Assembly: GCF_002154725.1 (NCBI RefSeq)
Contig: NZ_MTAW01000187.1
Coordinates: forward strand, 1 to 64,000
From: Nostoc sp. 106C
Lineage (GTDB): Bacteria; Cyanobacteriota; Cyanobacteriia; Cyanobacteriales; Nostocaceae
Direction: 5' to 3'
Length of the DNA stretch: 64,000 nt
Shown here: in pieces, positions 8,396 through 17,077 of the stretch
How the letters are laid out: each line of letters begins with the position of its first letter
Numbering within the stretch: position 1 is the first letter of the stretch
Made by a program: the position numbers and the translations under genes
The notes under the pieces: generated by a model
What the model saw: the letters and a program-made list of their open reading frames with translations, nothing else
The model's database searches: none
Told to the model about the DNA's origin: nothing

Positions 8396-11300
8396 TTAAT
8401 TTTCTGGTATGATCTTAAAACTGAGAATTTTCCAAGGCTCAATTGTAAAGATTTGTTGCTCAGATGAGAATTTGGTAGTAACAGAACGCTCCAATAAATC
8501 TACTGGCTCTCCCAAATCTAATCTTAAATCACTATGCAAAGATAACTTAGCTGTATCGCCGTGACATTCATAACAACGCAGAATCAACTGTTGTGGATCA
8601 TCTTCAGATTGCTTGAATGCCATTAAGATTAAATTATCAGCGGATAGATTTAGGAAACTCATTTTGTCAGTAGTGCTGAGTTCTGAGTTCTGAGTTATCA
8701 GGGGATTTACAATTACTTGCAGCGGAATATTCAACTCATAGCCACGCTTGACTGTATGGGCTGACTCCCAGCTACCAGCGTGGGGGTATAAAGCATAGGT
8801 AAATTGATGAAAACCTCGGTCGGCTTCGGGATTCGGCCAGTTAGGACTGCGTAGTAGAGTCAGGCGTAATTGATTTGGTTGACTGTCGTAACCGTATTTA
8901 CAATCATTCAGCAAACTAACTCCATAGACACATTCATCTATTTCTTCAGTCAAATCAGCCCAACGTAAAGCTGGTACTTCCCACTTTGCTTTTTCTGCGG
9001 GGGTTTGGGGTTTAGTTGGGCGGCGAATTGCACCACAGGGAATTTCATATGTAGCAAAGTCTGCTGTAACGTTGAGAGGAAAAGCAGCTTTCACCAACAC
9101 GTGATTTTCTTGCCAATTAACAATTGTGGCAATTTTGAGTAGAGGTACACCAACTGACAATATATAGTCTTGGCAAAATTCTGATTCACCCAACTGACGC
9201 ACCACCCGCAAACGGCTTTGCACTGCACCTTTTTCTAGCCACTGAATTGATTTGAGAGTAGTTGGCGGTAAAGGATGCTGGGTATAATTGGGATCAATAT
9301 TCCAAGCATCCCAATATTGTCCGCTATCTTGAAAAGCTTGCAGTTGATTACCTGCACCACTCAATACTTCGCGTTGATTAGTTTTATCAAAAACACTGGA
9401 TAAATCTCCTGTGTTGGGGTTAACAACAACTCGCAGGAATTCATTTTCGAGAACCCAGTCAGATGGAAGCGGTGGGGTAGGGGGAAAAGGAGAACTGGGA
9501 ACAAGCCAAAATAGGCGGTAGCCGACGGCGGGAATGTCGGTGGCGAGAAATAGCAGAGTTGATGGTTCACTTAGCTGAGATACCAGTTGCTTTCCAGAAA
9601 CATCGTAAACTTGCCATTGTTGGTTAGCAGTTTTGGGTAAAGTGATAGAAACCACCTCAGAACGTTGCCAATTCAGCGAATTGAAAACGACAACAGGTAA
9701 ACTATTTGGTTGTGGTGGTTGTGATGGGTTGATGTGGGATGCGATCGCTAACAATGATTCTTGTAATATCTTCGTTCCTATTTGTTCAACTTGTTGCCAT
9801 TCCGGCAGGGCATCCAGATAAACTTGGGTAATTGAAGAACCGGGTAAAATATCGTGAAACTGCTGAAATAGTAGCTGCTTCCAAGCTGTTTCGATTTCTG
9901 CTTTCGGATATTCCACACCACAACTGATGCTTGCCAAAGTTGCAAATAATTCAGCTTGGTACAATAAACCTTCACAACGCCGATTCCATCGTTTTTGATC
10001 TCCGTGGGTAGTGTAGCAACCGCGATGGAATTCTAAGTAAAGTTCATCTTCCCAGACAGGGAAGGAGGACGCGGAGAAATTGCTGATTTGCTGTAAATAT
10101 TTTTCCGTAGTTGTAAATTCCAAGTCAGGGAAAACAGGTGAGTGTTGCCAGCGTTGGGCAGTTTCTAACATATCACGCGTAGGGCCACCGCCATGATCGC
10201 CAACACCAGGGAGCCACAGGGCATCTTTTATTCCAGTTTTAGTTTGCCATTCATAGGTGTAAGCTGCCATCTTCACTGGATTGATACCTTCACCAATGAG
10301 TGCAGACATCATACTAAATACTTGACTGCCATCAGGCGATCGCCACCAGAAAGCTCCATAATCAAATTTAGTAGTATCGTTCCACAGCAACTTTTGGGTG
10401 ACAAAATATTCAATCCCAGCATTGACGAAAAACTGCGGTAAAGTTGCACAAAAACCAAAGCTATCGGGTAACCATGCTACAGGCGAAATCTTGCCGAATT
10501 TTGCCTGGGTATAGCGCTGACCATACAATAGCTGACGGACAATTGATTCCCCAGCAATCAAATTTAATTCTGGTTCCACCCACAAACCACCGATAACTTC
10601 CCAACGTCCAGCAGCTACCGCCTCTTGAATGGCCTTAAATAAATCTGGGCGATGTTCTTCAATCCAAGCATACTGTGCTGGCATCGAATGGCAGTAAATT
10701 AACTCTGGAAAATCTTTTTGCAACTTTAGCACCGACTCAAAAGTACGTTGTGCTGCATTCCAGGTTTCACTGACAGGCCATAGCCATGCTAAATCTAAGT
10801 GAGCATGACCAACCAAATAGATTTTAGATTTTAGGTCGCACCTTTGGTGCGCTTCCAGCGCAACTTGGATTTTGGATTGAACTAGGTTTTTGCGTACAGA
10901 CAAGAGTATTGTTTCCCACTCTTTCTTTTCTTCCTCTGCGTTCTCTGCGCCTCTGCGGTTCGTTACCTTCCTCACCACCCCCACCAAAACATCTAACTTA
11001 TCTGGTGCAAACTGTTCCAAATAAAGCTGCACCACAGCCAACTCATCAGCGATAAAACCGGCATCAGGACGATTATAATCAGGAGATTCGTAGACAAGGA
11101 GCGATCGCACTAAAGCACCATCATCATGTCCCGGACTCACCAGCCGTAAAGCCACAATAAATTCGTCCCCTGGCGTCACTCCCTGGCTCAGAAGTACTCT
11201 GGGTGAGCAATCAAATAAATCTCCCTCCAGCACTAGCTCCCCATTTACATAAATCTCAGCAGCATCAGCCCACCAAAGCAGTGCTAGCCGCAAAGACAAC

Positions 11301-11572
11301 CCAATCAAGGGATAACCCTGTAAATCCTGGGGAACTATCAACTTTTGAGCCAGCCACAACACTTTCTTCCCAGCTGTCCAAGCAATATTTCCTTTAGCAT
11401 TTAGCTCGACAGGTGACCATTGAGATAAATCCGATGCAGCAACATCAGTAATATTCCAGTCAGATTCTTGGTATAGCCAGGTAGACTGAAGATTTACTTG
11501 ACAACAAGAGCGCAGTTGCGCAATTGCTTCTGATATTAAATTAGTATGAGATTGGCTTACAGGAAGGGTCAT
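8396..11572 (-). CDS. Alpha-mannosidase, glycoside hydrolase family 38
   Basis: A retaining alpha-mannosidase of about 1058 residues from the ATG at 11572 (the open frame reaches a TTG at 11650). The metal-binding GHAHLDLAWLWPVSETW motif starts the catalytic domain. The nucleophile Asp is in AWLPDSFGFCATLPQ, and PGVGDHGGGPT follows. A helical bundle and a C-terminal beta domain complete the family layout. It should trim alpha-mannosyl units from oligosaccharides; no signal peptide is seen, so it is probably cytoplasmic. Just before the catalytic motif, about 50 residues (NRRGAENAEEEKK and SKIQVALEAHQRCDLKSKI) are encoded by dispersed-repeat DNA (10821-10966) kept in frame. The activity call is firm; the natural substrate is not known. 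Confidence 0.9.
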   Translation of the reverse strand: MTLPVSQSHTNLISEAIAQLRSCCQVNLQSTWLYQESDWNITDVAASDLSQWSPVELNAKGNIAWTAGKKVLWLAQKLIVPQDLQGYPLIGLSLRLALLWWADAAEIYVNGELVLEGDLFDCSPRVLLSQGVTPGDEFIVALRLVSPGHDDGALVRSLLVYESPDYNRPDAGFIADELAVVQLYLEQFAPDKLDVLVGVVRKVTNRRGAENAEEEKKEWETILLSVRKNLVQSKIQVALEAHQRCDLKSKIYLVGHAHLDLAWLWPVSETWNAAQRTFESVLKLQKDFPELIYCHSMPAQYAWIEEHRPDLFKAIQEAVAAGRWEVIGGLWVEPELNLIAGESIVRQLLYGQRYTQAKFGKISPVAWLPDSFGFCATLPQFFVNAGIEYFVTQKLLWNDTTKFDYGAFWWRSPDGSQVFSMMSALIGEGINPVKMAAYTYEWQTKTGIKDALWLPGVGDHGGGPTRDMLETAQRWQHSPVFPDLEFTTTEKYLQQISNFSASSFPVWEDELYLEFHRGCYTTHGDQKRWNRRCEGLLYQAELFATLASISCGVEYPKAEIETAWKQLLFQQFHDILPGSSITQVYLDALPEWQQVEQIGTKILQESLLAIASHINPSQPPQPNSLPVVVFNSLNWQRSEVVSITLPKTANQQWQVYDVSGKQLVSQLSEPSTLLFLATDIPAVGYRLFWLVPSSPFPPTPPLPSDWVLENEFLRVVVNPNTGDLSSVFDKTNQREVLSGAGNQLQAFQDSGQYWDAWNIDPNYTQHPLPPTTLKSIQWLEKGAVQSRLRVVRQLGESEFCQDYILSVGVPLLKIATIVNWQENHVLVKAAFPLNVTADFATYEIPCGAIRRPTKPQTPAEKAKWEVPALRWADLTEEIDECVYGVSLLNDCKYGYDSQPNQLRLTLLRSPNWPNPEADRGFHQFTYALYPHAGSWESAHTVKRGYELNIPLQVIVNPLITQNSELSTTDKMSFLNLSADNLILMAFKQSEDDPQQLILRCYECHGDTAKLSLHSDLRLDLGEPVDLLERSVTTKFSSEQQIFTIEPWKILSFKIIPEN
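10821..10966. repeat. Two short dispersed repeats kept in frame within the mannosidase gene
   Basis: At 10926-10965 the plus strand reads TTCCTCTGCGTTCTCTGCGC then CTCTGCGGTTCG, a well-known cyanobacterial repeat that in coding frames yields NRRGAE(N/D)AE. At 10821-10880 a second block of TTTTAGATTTTAG and TTGGATTTTGGATT flanks a GGTGCGC-centred hairpin. Both fall in the linker before the catalytic domain and leave the frame open. Confidence 0.75.
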
Positions 11573-11677
11573 ATTTTGGCTAAAATCAGGGCACTTACGA
11601 TAATTAACAGTTTGTCGTTTTGACTGTGCAGTGGGAGTCTCGCAGATCAATCAAGCTCTAACTAACAAATCACTACC

Positions 11678-13306
11678 ATGCCTTCTGGTTCCTCTGGTCG
11701 TTATCAAAGCAGAATATTTAACTTCGTTAACCAGCAATCTCGGCGGTTGACAGAACAGCTGGAACACACCATCCGGTATGTACAAGTTGCTACTAAATGG
11801 GGTGTTGGAGTACTACTTTACCCTGTATACCTGCTGTTGCAGTCAACCGAATCTTCAAAGAAAGCTCTGTATAGTAAAGAACCTCAAACCAGACTACAGT
11901 TAGAAGCAGCAACTCCCCCAGATGTTGATACTCCTATTGAGAACGTACTAGAGACTGTCAAAAATTTACCATTTGCGGAAACCCCTGCTACATCTTCAAA
12001 TAGCATATCGGCACCTGCAAATCCCTTGGCGGTTTTAGAATCCTTATGGTTGAAATTTATTCCTCGTAAACCAAGCAATAACTCTGGTCTTTCTCAATCA
12101 TTAACTATTTCAGAGCATCCAGCAGGCAATCTCAACCCCTCACCTATACATCCAATGGTACAGGGAATTGCTACAGATATAGAGAAGCGCAATTTATTAC
12201 TGATTACTGCGGATAATGAAATTTTGGATGTTTTAACACCGCAAGAGCAAGCAAAATTAGAAAGCTTAATTATTAGTGAAGTTGCTAACTACTGGCGTTC
12301 TAGGCGCTTATTAGAAGAAACAAAACAAACTAATTTATTACCAGAAATTAAACGCTTATTAACTAAGCTCACTGGTGGTAATCCAGAACAGATAAATATT
12401 CTAAGTCCAGGTACGGTAACTGAGGAGGTAAATGAGTCTAATTACTTACCAAATTCACCAAGAGCTTTGGAATTTCTAGATGCAGTTGTGGCAAATTTAG
12501 AATCAAATGCTTTAGTGCCAATACAACAACGCAGCCGAGAGATTATCCAAGTTGCCCAAGCTCAGTTCAATATATTTCTTTATGGCAAAGAGCATTTAGC
12601 AGCTAGAGGACAAATTACAGTTAATACTGATAGTTTAGAAACTCAAACACTAAATATTCAAGCTTTGTTTGCGGCAGCGCTGAATTACTTTTTTGGTAAT
12701 GGTACTGACAAAAAACTAGATAATAGAGAGACTAAAACAAAATTACCAGGTAGACGATTACCTCTATCTAACAGCCGCCAGTTGCAGAATGAGGTTTTAA
12801 GTGCAGATCCTTGGTTGACATGGAATGATTTGTTTGGTGACTCTGAGACGCCTGTAGAACAGCTAGTTACAACCTCCCCAAAGACAAATTCAACACTACC
12901 CTCCAGTCCATCAGCAACACCTTCTGCGTCAAACAATTTGATTAAGAGTTATCAAAAATTTTTACAACTACCACAATTAAATGCTGGGTTAGGAAAAAAG
13001 AAAAAATCATCTGAGAATCTCTCTCCTGCTCAGAAAAAATCTGACAAAGTTAACTCTGCCAAACAAACCAAATCTCAGATTTCCAAACCTAGCAGTAATC
13101 GTAAAAAAGGAGAAATTTCTCAGCGTTACCAAAGTACTCAAGTAGAGGCAAAACCAGATTGGATAGAAACAAAAGCAACACTAGTTGGATATGAAAAGCA
13201 CATTTTAGAACAAATTTTAGAATTGCTTGATAGTATTATGCTGTGGTTAGAAACAATACTTGGAAACATTATTAGCTTTTTGCAGGGTCTGTTGCGAGTT
13301 AAGTAA
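11678..13306 (+). CDS. Hypothetical protein with low-complexity central region
   Basis: This 542-residue protein has no family that I recognise. An N-terminal block (about 1-65) has charged helices and a hydrophobic stretch (WGVGVLLYPVYLLLQS) that may bind a membrane. A Pro/Ser/Thr-rich linker follows, then a more regular helical region (about 155-320; LLLITADNEILDVLTPQEQA, with a conserved-looking RSREIIQVAQAQFNIFLYGK). A Ser/Lys-rich disordered part ends in a hydrophobic helix (about 510-542, ILELLDSIMLWLETILGNII). Start ATG at 11678. It is divergent from the mannosidase with about 105 bp between starts. Confidence 0.75.
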   Translation: MPSGSSGRYQSRIFNFVNQQSRRLTEQLEHTIRYVQVATKWGVGVLLYPVYLLLQSTESSKKALYSKEPQTRLQLEAATPPDVDTPIENVLETVKNLPFAETPATSSNSISAPANPLAVLESLWLKFIPRKPSNNSGLSQSLTISEHPAGNLNPSPIHPMVQGIATDIEKRNLLLITADNEILDVLTPQEQAKLESLIISEVANYWRSRRLLEETKQTNLLPEIKRLLTKLTGGNPEQINILSPGTVTEEVNESNYLPNSPRALEFLDAVVANLESNALVPIQQRSREIIQVAQAQFNIFLYGKEHLAARGQITVNTDSLETQTLNIQALFAAALNYFFGNGTDKKLDNRETKTKLPGRRLPLSNSRQLQNEVLSADPWLTWNDLFGDSETPVEQLVTTSPKTNSTLPSSPSATPSASNNLIKSYQKFLQLPQLNAGLGKKKKSSENLSPAQKKSDKVNSAKQTKSQISKPSSNRKKGEISQRYQSTQVEAKPDWIETKATLVGYEKHILEQILELLDSIMLWLETILGNIISFLQGLLRVK

Positions 13307-13560
13307 GCTAGTATCGTTACCGAGTAAGTCAAAAGTTAAAAGACTATTATTTAAAGTTTTAGTCACTGTGTTAGGTGATATATTTATTTGCGCCGTGCTG
13401 TATTAGGATACTTATAGCAATTTGAAAAATGATTGCGACAGATGGAAGTCTGAAACGCTTATCCAATAGTTGTTTCACAATCCAAAATGGTCTGATACCA
13501 ACTCTCTCAGTTTTTCTATTTTGAATTTTTAATTGTCGAATACTATTGGTGGTTTTTATA

Positions 13561-13857
13561 GTGAAAGTTACTGTTTACTGTAAGTACTTCAATTTCAAAA
13601 ATCCACTAGAAAAACCAAAGATGGAAACGTTTGTTGTGGATTTACCTCAAATCCCAAAGATTGGGGAAACAATTGTGGTTGAGAGAATGTCGCCTACAAA
13701 ACAGTGTGTAATTATTTTTGAGTACACTGTAACTGCTGTGCAGTTTAATGCAGGCAGTGAATCGGCTGATGCACCAAATGCCAGGCTCAATGTATGTTTG
13801 AACCACTGTTGGGAAGGTACATCCAATTTTAAGGTGACAAACTTTTTAGAAAAGTAA
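13561..13857 (+). CDS. Hypothetical small protein
   Basis: About 98 residues from a GTG at 13561, which has GGTGG about 8 nt upstream. Other possible starts are a TTG at 13546 and an ATG at 13621 (78 residues). The core METFVVDLPQIPKIGETIVV, then a stretch with two Cys and one Trp near the end (CLNHCWEGTSNF), looks like a small beta-rich domain. No family recognised. It converges on the acyltransferase gene, with 4 bp between the stops. Confidence 0.55.
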   Translation: MKVTVYCKYFNFKNPLEKPKMETFVVDLPQIPKIGETIVVERMSPTKQCVIIFEYTVTAVQFNAGSESADAPNARLNVCLNHCWEGTSNFKVTNFLEK

Positions 13858-13861
13858 TTCT

Positions 13862-14827
13862 TTACCAAAATAAGTGATTAAGGAAATTACGCAATAGCTT
13901 TGGTCCAGTTGGTTCTTGGTAATTTGTAGGTAATAAAGCAAGCATTGCATCTTGCACTGCCAAAACAACTGCATCGACTTCCTGACGCTTTGGTGTAGTA
14001 ACGGGAGAAAAGTATAACGGCTGACCAAATCGAATAGTTAGTTCTTTTCTTAGATAGAGGTCATGAGTCCCAATCAATGCTATTGGTACTATGGGTACGC
14101 CAGATTTTAGGGCATAAATTACAGTCCCTCGCTTCAAGGGGACATGCAACTTACCCTCAGTTTCTCCTAGCCGTCCCTCCGGAAACAGAACTATGCCATC
14201 ACCACGAGCCAAGATTGCTAGCACAATGCGATCGATTTGTCGTAGTGTTTGGATATCTCTGCCTGTGGGTACGTTCTGTTCAATTGCTGTCGCTAACTCT
14301 AGCAAGTCTTGTCGTCCTGCTTTAGCCTCTGCAATGACAGCAAATTCTTCTTTCCACATCCTTTCCAAAGGAATTACACCCCCAGCAAAGCTGAGGATCA
14401 GGCGCTTCCACCATTTGTTGTAGAGGGTACGGGCATCACCAAGGATGTAGTAATAAGGTTGGGCGGGGATTTCGCCTAGTAAGAGAAAGGGATCGATGTG
14501 ATGGAGATGGTTAACAGCCAGAATTGCAGGTTTTTGCGGCAATCTTTCTAAGTTTTCTACCCGCACACGGAAAAAAGCATGAATGAGCGATCGCAATACG
14601 AAGCGACGCAAACCTCCACTAGCTTTCGGTTCGGAATGCTCCACAGTAATTGTTGCCAATTGCTTGAGCGTTTCCCCTATCCTCTGGCGAACAGCTGGAT
14701 CAACAGCCGCAGCCAAACCCTCTTGCACCCGCTGGATTGCTTCAGTAGTCAAAAGCGGTAAGCTATTTGATTGTGTTTGATTTTCTGGTGCCTGAGAAGT
14801 TGCCCCATCAGCGCAGTTTTGAGTCAC
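13862..14827 (-). CDS. 1-acyl-sn-glycerol-3-phosphate acyltransferase family (PlsC-like)
   Basis: This 321-residue enzyme carries the PlsC motifs: NHLHHIDPFLLL (catalytic HX4D), GGVIPLER, FPEGRLGETEGKL and VPIVPIALIGTHDLY. Such enzymes transfer an acyl group to a lysophospholipid or a related acceptor at the membrane. The N-terminal 90 residues are a polar extension typical of cyanobacterial members. The start is a GTG at 14827 with AGGGA just upstream. The acceptor is uncertain, since cyanobacteria have several paralogues. Confidence 0.88.
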   Translation of the reverse strand: MTQNCADGATSQAPENQTQSNSLPLLTTEAIQRVQEGLAAAVDPAVRQRIGETLKQLATITVEHSEPKASGGLRRFVLRSLIHAFFRVRVENLERLPQKPAILAVNHLHHIDPFLLLGEIPAQPYYYILGDARTLYNKWWKRLILSFAGGVIPLERMWKEEFAVIAEAKAGRQDLLELATAIEQNVPTGRDIQTLRQIDRIVLAILARGDGIVLFPEGRLGETEGKLHVPLKRGTVIYALKSGVPIVPIALIGTHDLYLRKELTIRFGQPLYFSPVTTPKRQEVDAVVLAVQDAMLALLPTNYQEPTGPKLLRNFLNHLFW

Positions 14828-14934
14828 AAAGTCCCTAGAATTATTGTGAATAATAACCTCTTTGAATTCGTAAATAAATCTTAGTTCTTGATTTCATCGT
14901 ATTAACCAATCTATGGTGAGAAACTTCAGAAAAA

Positions 14935-15828
14935 ATGCCAAAAATTAACACTATGTTTTACCACAGTGAAGGTACTTTCAAAGGAGCGGGAAAGCTTGAC
15001 CTGTATTACCAAAGGTGGTTACCAGAAGGTAAATTACGGGCGATATTGGTCATTGTGCATGGATTGGGAGCGCATAGCGGACGGTATGGAAATGTAATTG
15101 AGCAGCTTTTGCCTCAACAATATGCTGTCTACGCTTTGGATCAGCGTGGTAATGGACGCTCACCAGGACAGCGAGGCCATATCAATAGTTGGGCGGAGTT
15201 TCGTGAAGACTTGAAAGCCTTCATCGAGTTAATTAAAACCCAGCATCCAGGCTGCCCAATTTTTGTTATGGGTCACAGCTTAGGTGGAGTAGTTGTCTTA
15301 GACTACATTTTGCGCCATCCTACAGAAGCATCGACATTGCAGGGTGCGATCGCACTTGCACCAGCTATAGGAAAAGTAGGCGTGTCAAAAGTTCGGCTAC
15401 TTATAGGAAAACTCCTCTCCCGCATCTGGCCGCAGTTCACCCTAAATACTGGTATTGACCTGTCTGCTGGTTCAAGAGATGAGAAAATTTTAGTGGCTTA
15501 CGCCCAAGATCCCCTACGCCATACCTTAGGCACTGCCCGTCTGGCTACTGAGTATTTTGCCACAGTTGCTTGGATTTATTCCCACGCTGCTGATTGGCAA
15601 TTGCCACTATTAATTCTCCACGGTGGAGCCGACCGGGTAGCTTTACCAGAGGGAGGTGAAATATTTTACCAGTTAGTACCCTACAAAGATAAGCTGCGAG
15701 TGGTGTATCCCGAAGCCTATCACGAACTGCAAAGTGACCTCAATTACCAAGAAGTACTGGCTGACCTAGAAAACTGGTTAGAACAACATTTACCCGATGA
15801 GGTAAGTAAAGCTACATTCAGCAGATAA
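14935..15828 (+). CDS. Alpha/beta hydrolase, monoacylglycerol lipase-like
   Basis: A 297-residue serine hydrolase of the S33/hydrolase-4 group. LVIVHGLGAHSGRYGNV gives the oxyanion region, ALDQRGNGRSPGQRGHI follows, GHSLGG holds the nucleophile Ser, LILHGGADRVALPEGG the acid, and YPEAYHELQSD the catalytic His. These features are typical of monoacylglycerol or lysophospholipid lipases. No signal peptide. It is divergent from a PlsC-type acyltransferase (107 bp between starts), which fits a shared role in membrane-lipid turnover. ATG at 14935 is used; Met7 is an alternative. Confidence 0.87.
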   Translation: MPKINTMFYHSEGTFKGAGKLDLYYQRWLPEGKLRAILVIVHGLGAHSGRYGNVIEQLLPQQYAVYALDQRGNGRSPGQRGHINSWAEFREDLKAFIELIKTQHPGCPIFVMGHSLGGVVVLDYILRHPTEASTLQGAIALAPAIGKVGVSKVRLLIGKLLSRIWPQFTLNTGIDLSAGSRDEKILVAYAQDPLRHTLGTARLATEYFATVAWIYSHAADWQLPLLILHGGADRVALPEGGEIFYQLVPYKDKLRVVYPEAYHELQSDLNYQEVLADLENWLEQHLPDEVSKATFSR

Positions 15829-15967
15829 ATTAATACTGCTAGATCTACCTTAGGGTTAAAGATAATTTCTGAGCAATTTCCTAGCTTAATTTGTAGAGAT
15901 TACTCAAGTGCAGAGACAAGATTTTAGATGGTAAACGAGGTTTCTGCTCATCCCAACAAGGATAGAA

Positions 15968-16966
15968 ATGGCTCAAAACCAACAGCAGGCAAGTGTACAC
16001 GATCTGATCGTTGTCGGCGGATCGGCAGGCGGAGTTACGGCATTAACTGATTTAGTTAAGCAGTTGCCAGCTGCTCTGAATGCCGCTGTCATGGTAGTTG
16101 TTCACGTACACAGCGAAAGTCCGTCTATTTTGGCGGAGATTTTGAATAGTGCCGGAAAATTGCCAGCTTCTACAGCCCAAGATGGTGAAGCCATCGAGAA
16201 AGGAAGAATCTATGTTGCTCCACCTGACTATCACCTACGGGTAAAACCTGGATATTTGCAGTTGACAAAGGGGCCAAGAGAGAACCATCATCGCCCAGCC
16301 ATTGATCCACTGTTTCGCACCGCAGCACGAGCCTACGGACGACGGGTGGTAGCTGTAGTGCTAACGGGGATGCTGGACGATGGCACCGCAGGACTGATGG
16401 CAGTCAAAATGCGGGGCGGTGTGGCAGTTGTTCAAGACCCCGATGATGCAATGTATTCGTCAATGCCGCACAGCGCCCTTGAAAATGTAGACGACATTGA
16501 CTACATTTTGCCACTGTCAGAAATACCATCTATCTTAGTAACTCTAGCTAATACGCCGACAGAAAACTCCCAACAAAGTAACCTTGAATCCGATCTAGCA
16601 CAATCAAATATGGAAGCGGAATCTGGTGATCTAGCAGGTAAACCATCAACATTCACCTGTCCTGATTGTGGTGGTTCCCTCTGGGAAATTGAAGAAGGAA
16701 AAATGTTGCGTTTTAAGTGCCATGTAGGTCATGCTTTCGGTGCAGAAACTCTTTTGGCAATGCAGTCTGAGGTCTTGGAGGAGGCGTTGTGGAGCGCTAT
16801 AAGGGCACTGCAAGAAAAAGCTATGCTTTCAGAACGCATGGCTTCCAGAATGCGCGATCGCAACCTCAAATTGGCAGCACAACAAATGGAACGAGAGGCG
16901 GAGGCTGCCAAACAGCGCGCTCAGCTGATTCGGGAAGTCCTAGAAAAGGGGATTGAAGTCAAGTAG
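15968..16966 (+). CDS. CheB-type protein-glutamate methylesterase lacking a receiver, with zinc ribbon
   Basis: A 332-residue protein. Residues 12-190 are the CheB catalytic domain with the triad Ser19 (GGSAGG), His46 (VVVHVH) and Asp138 (LTGMLDDGTAG). No receiver domain precedes it, so its activity is not controlled by its own phosphorylation. A C-terminal part has CPDCGG then FKCHVGH, a probable zinc ribbon, and a charged helix. CheB removes methyl groups from glutamates of chemoreceptors, but no cheR or receptor gene is adjacent. It precedes a very large PAS/GAF hybrid kinase by 111 bp on the same strand, so I infer they act together. An AAGGATAGAA Shine-Dalgarno precedes the ATG. Confidence 0.9.
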   Translation: MAQNQQQASVHDLIVVGGSAGGVTALTDLVKQLPAALNAAVMVVVHVHSESPSILAEILNSAGKLPASTAQDGEAIEKGRIYVAPPDYHLRVKPGYLQLTKGPRENHHRPAIDPLFRTAARAYGRRVVAVVLTGMLDDGTAGLMAVKMRGGVAVVQDPDDAMYSSMPHSALENVDDIDYILPLSEIPSILVTLANTPTENSQQSNLESDLAQSNMEAESGDLAGKPSTFTCPDCGGSLWEIEEGKMLRFKCHVGHAFGAETLLAMQSEVLEEALWSAIRALQEKAMLSERMASRMRDRNLKLAAQQMEREAEAAKQRAQLIREVLEKGIEVK

Positions 16967-17077
16967 TTTATGACATCTACCATCGGGTATATTCCTAGAA
17001 TACCAATAGTTAGATTTTTGAAGATTAGCAATGTGATTTAATGGGGTCAGCCATATAGGTATACGGGCAGCACCTGA

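Noticed and set aside
13561-13857. Known electron-transfer or zinc protein suggested by the Cys residues
   Set aside because: The Cys spacing fits no metal-binding motif, so no function is claimed.
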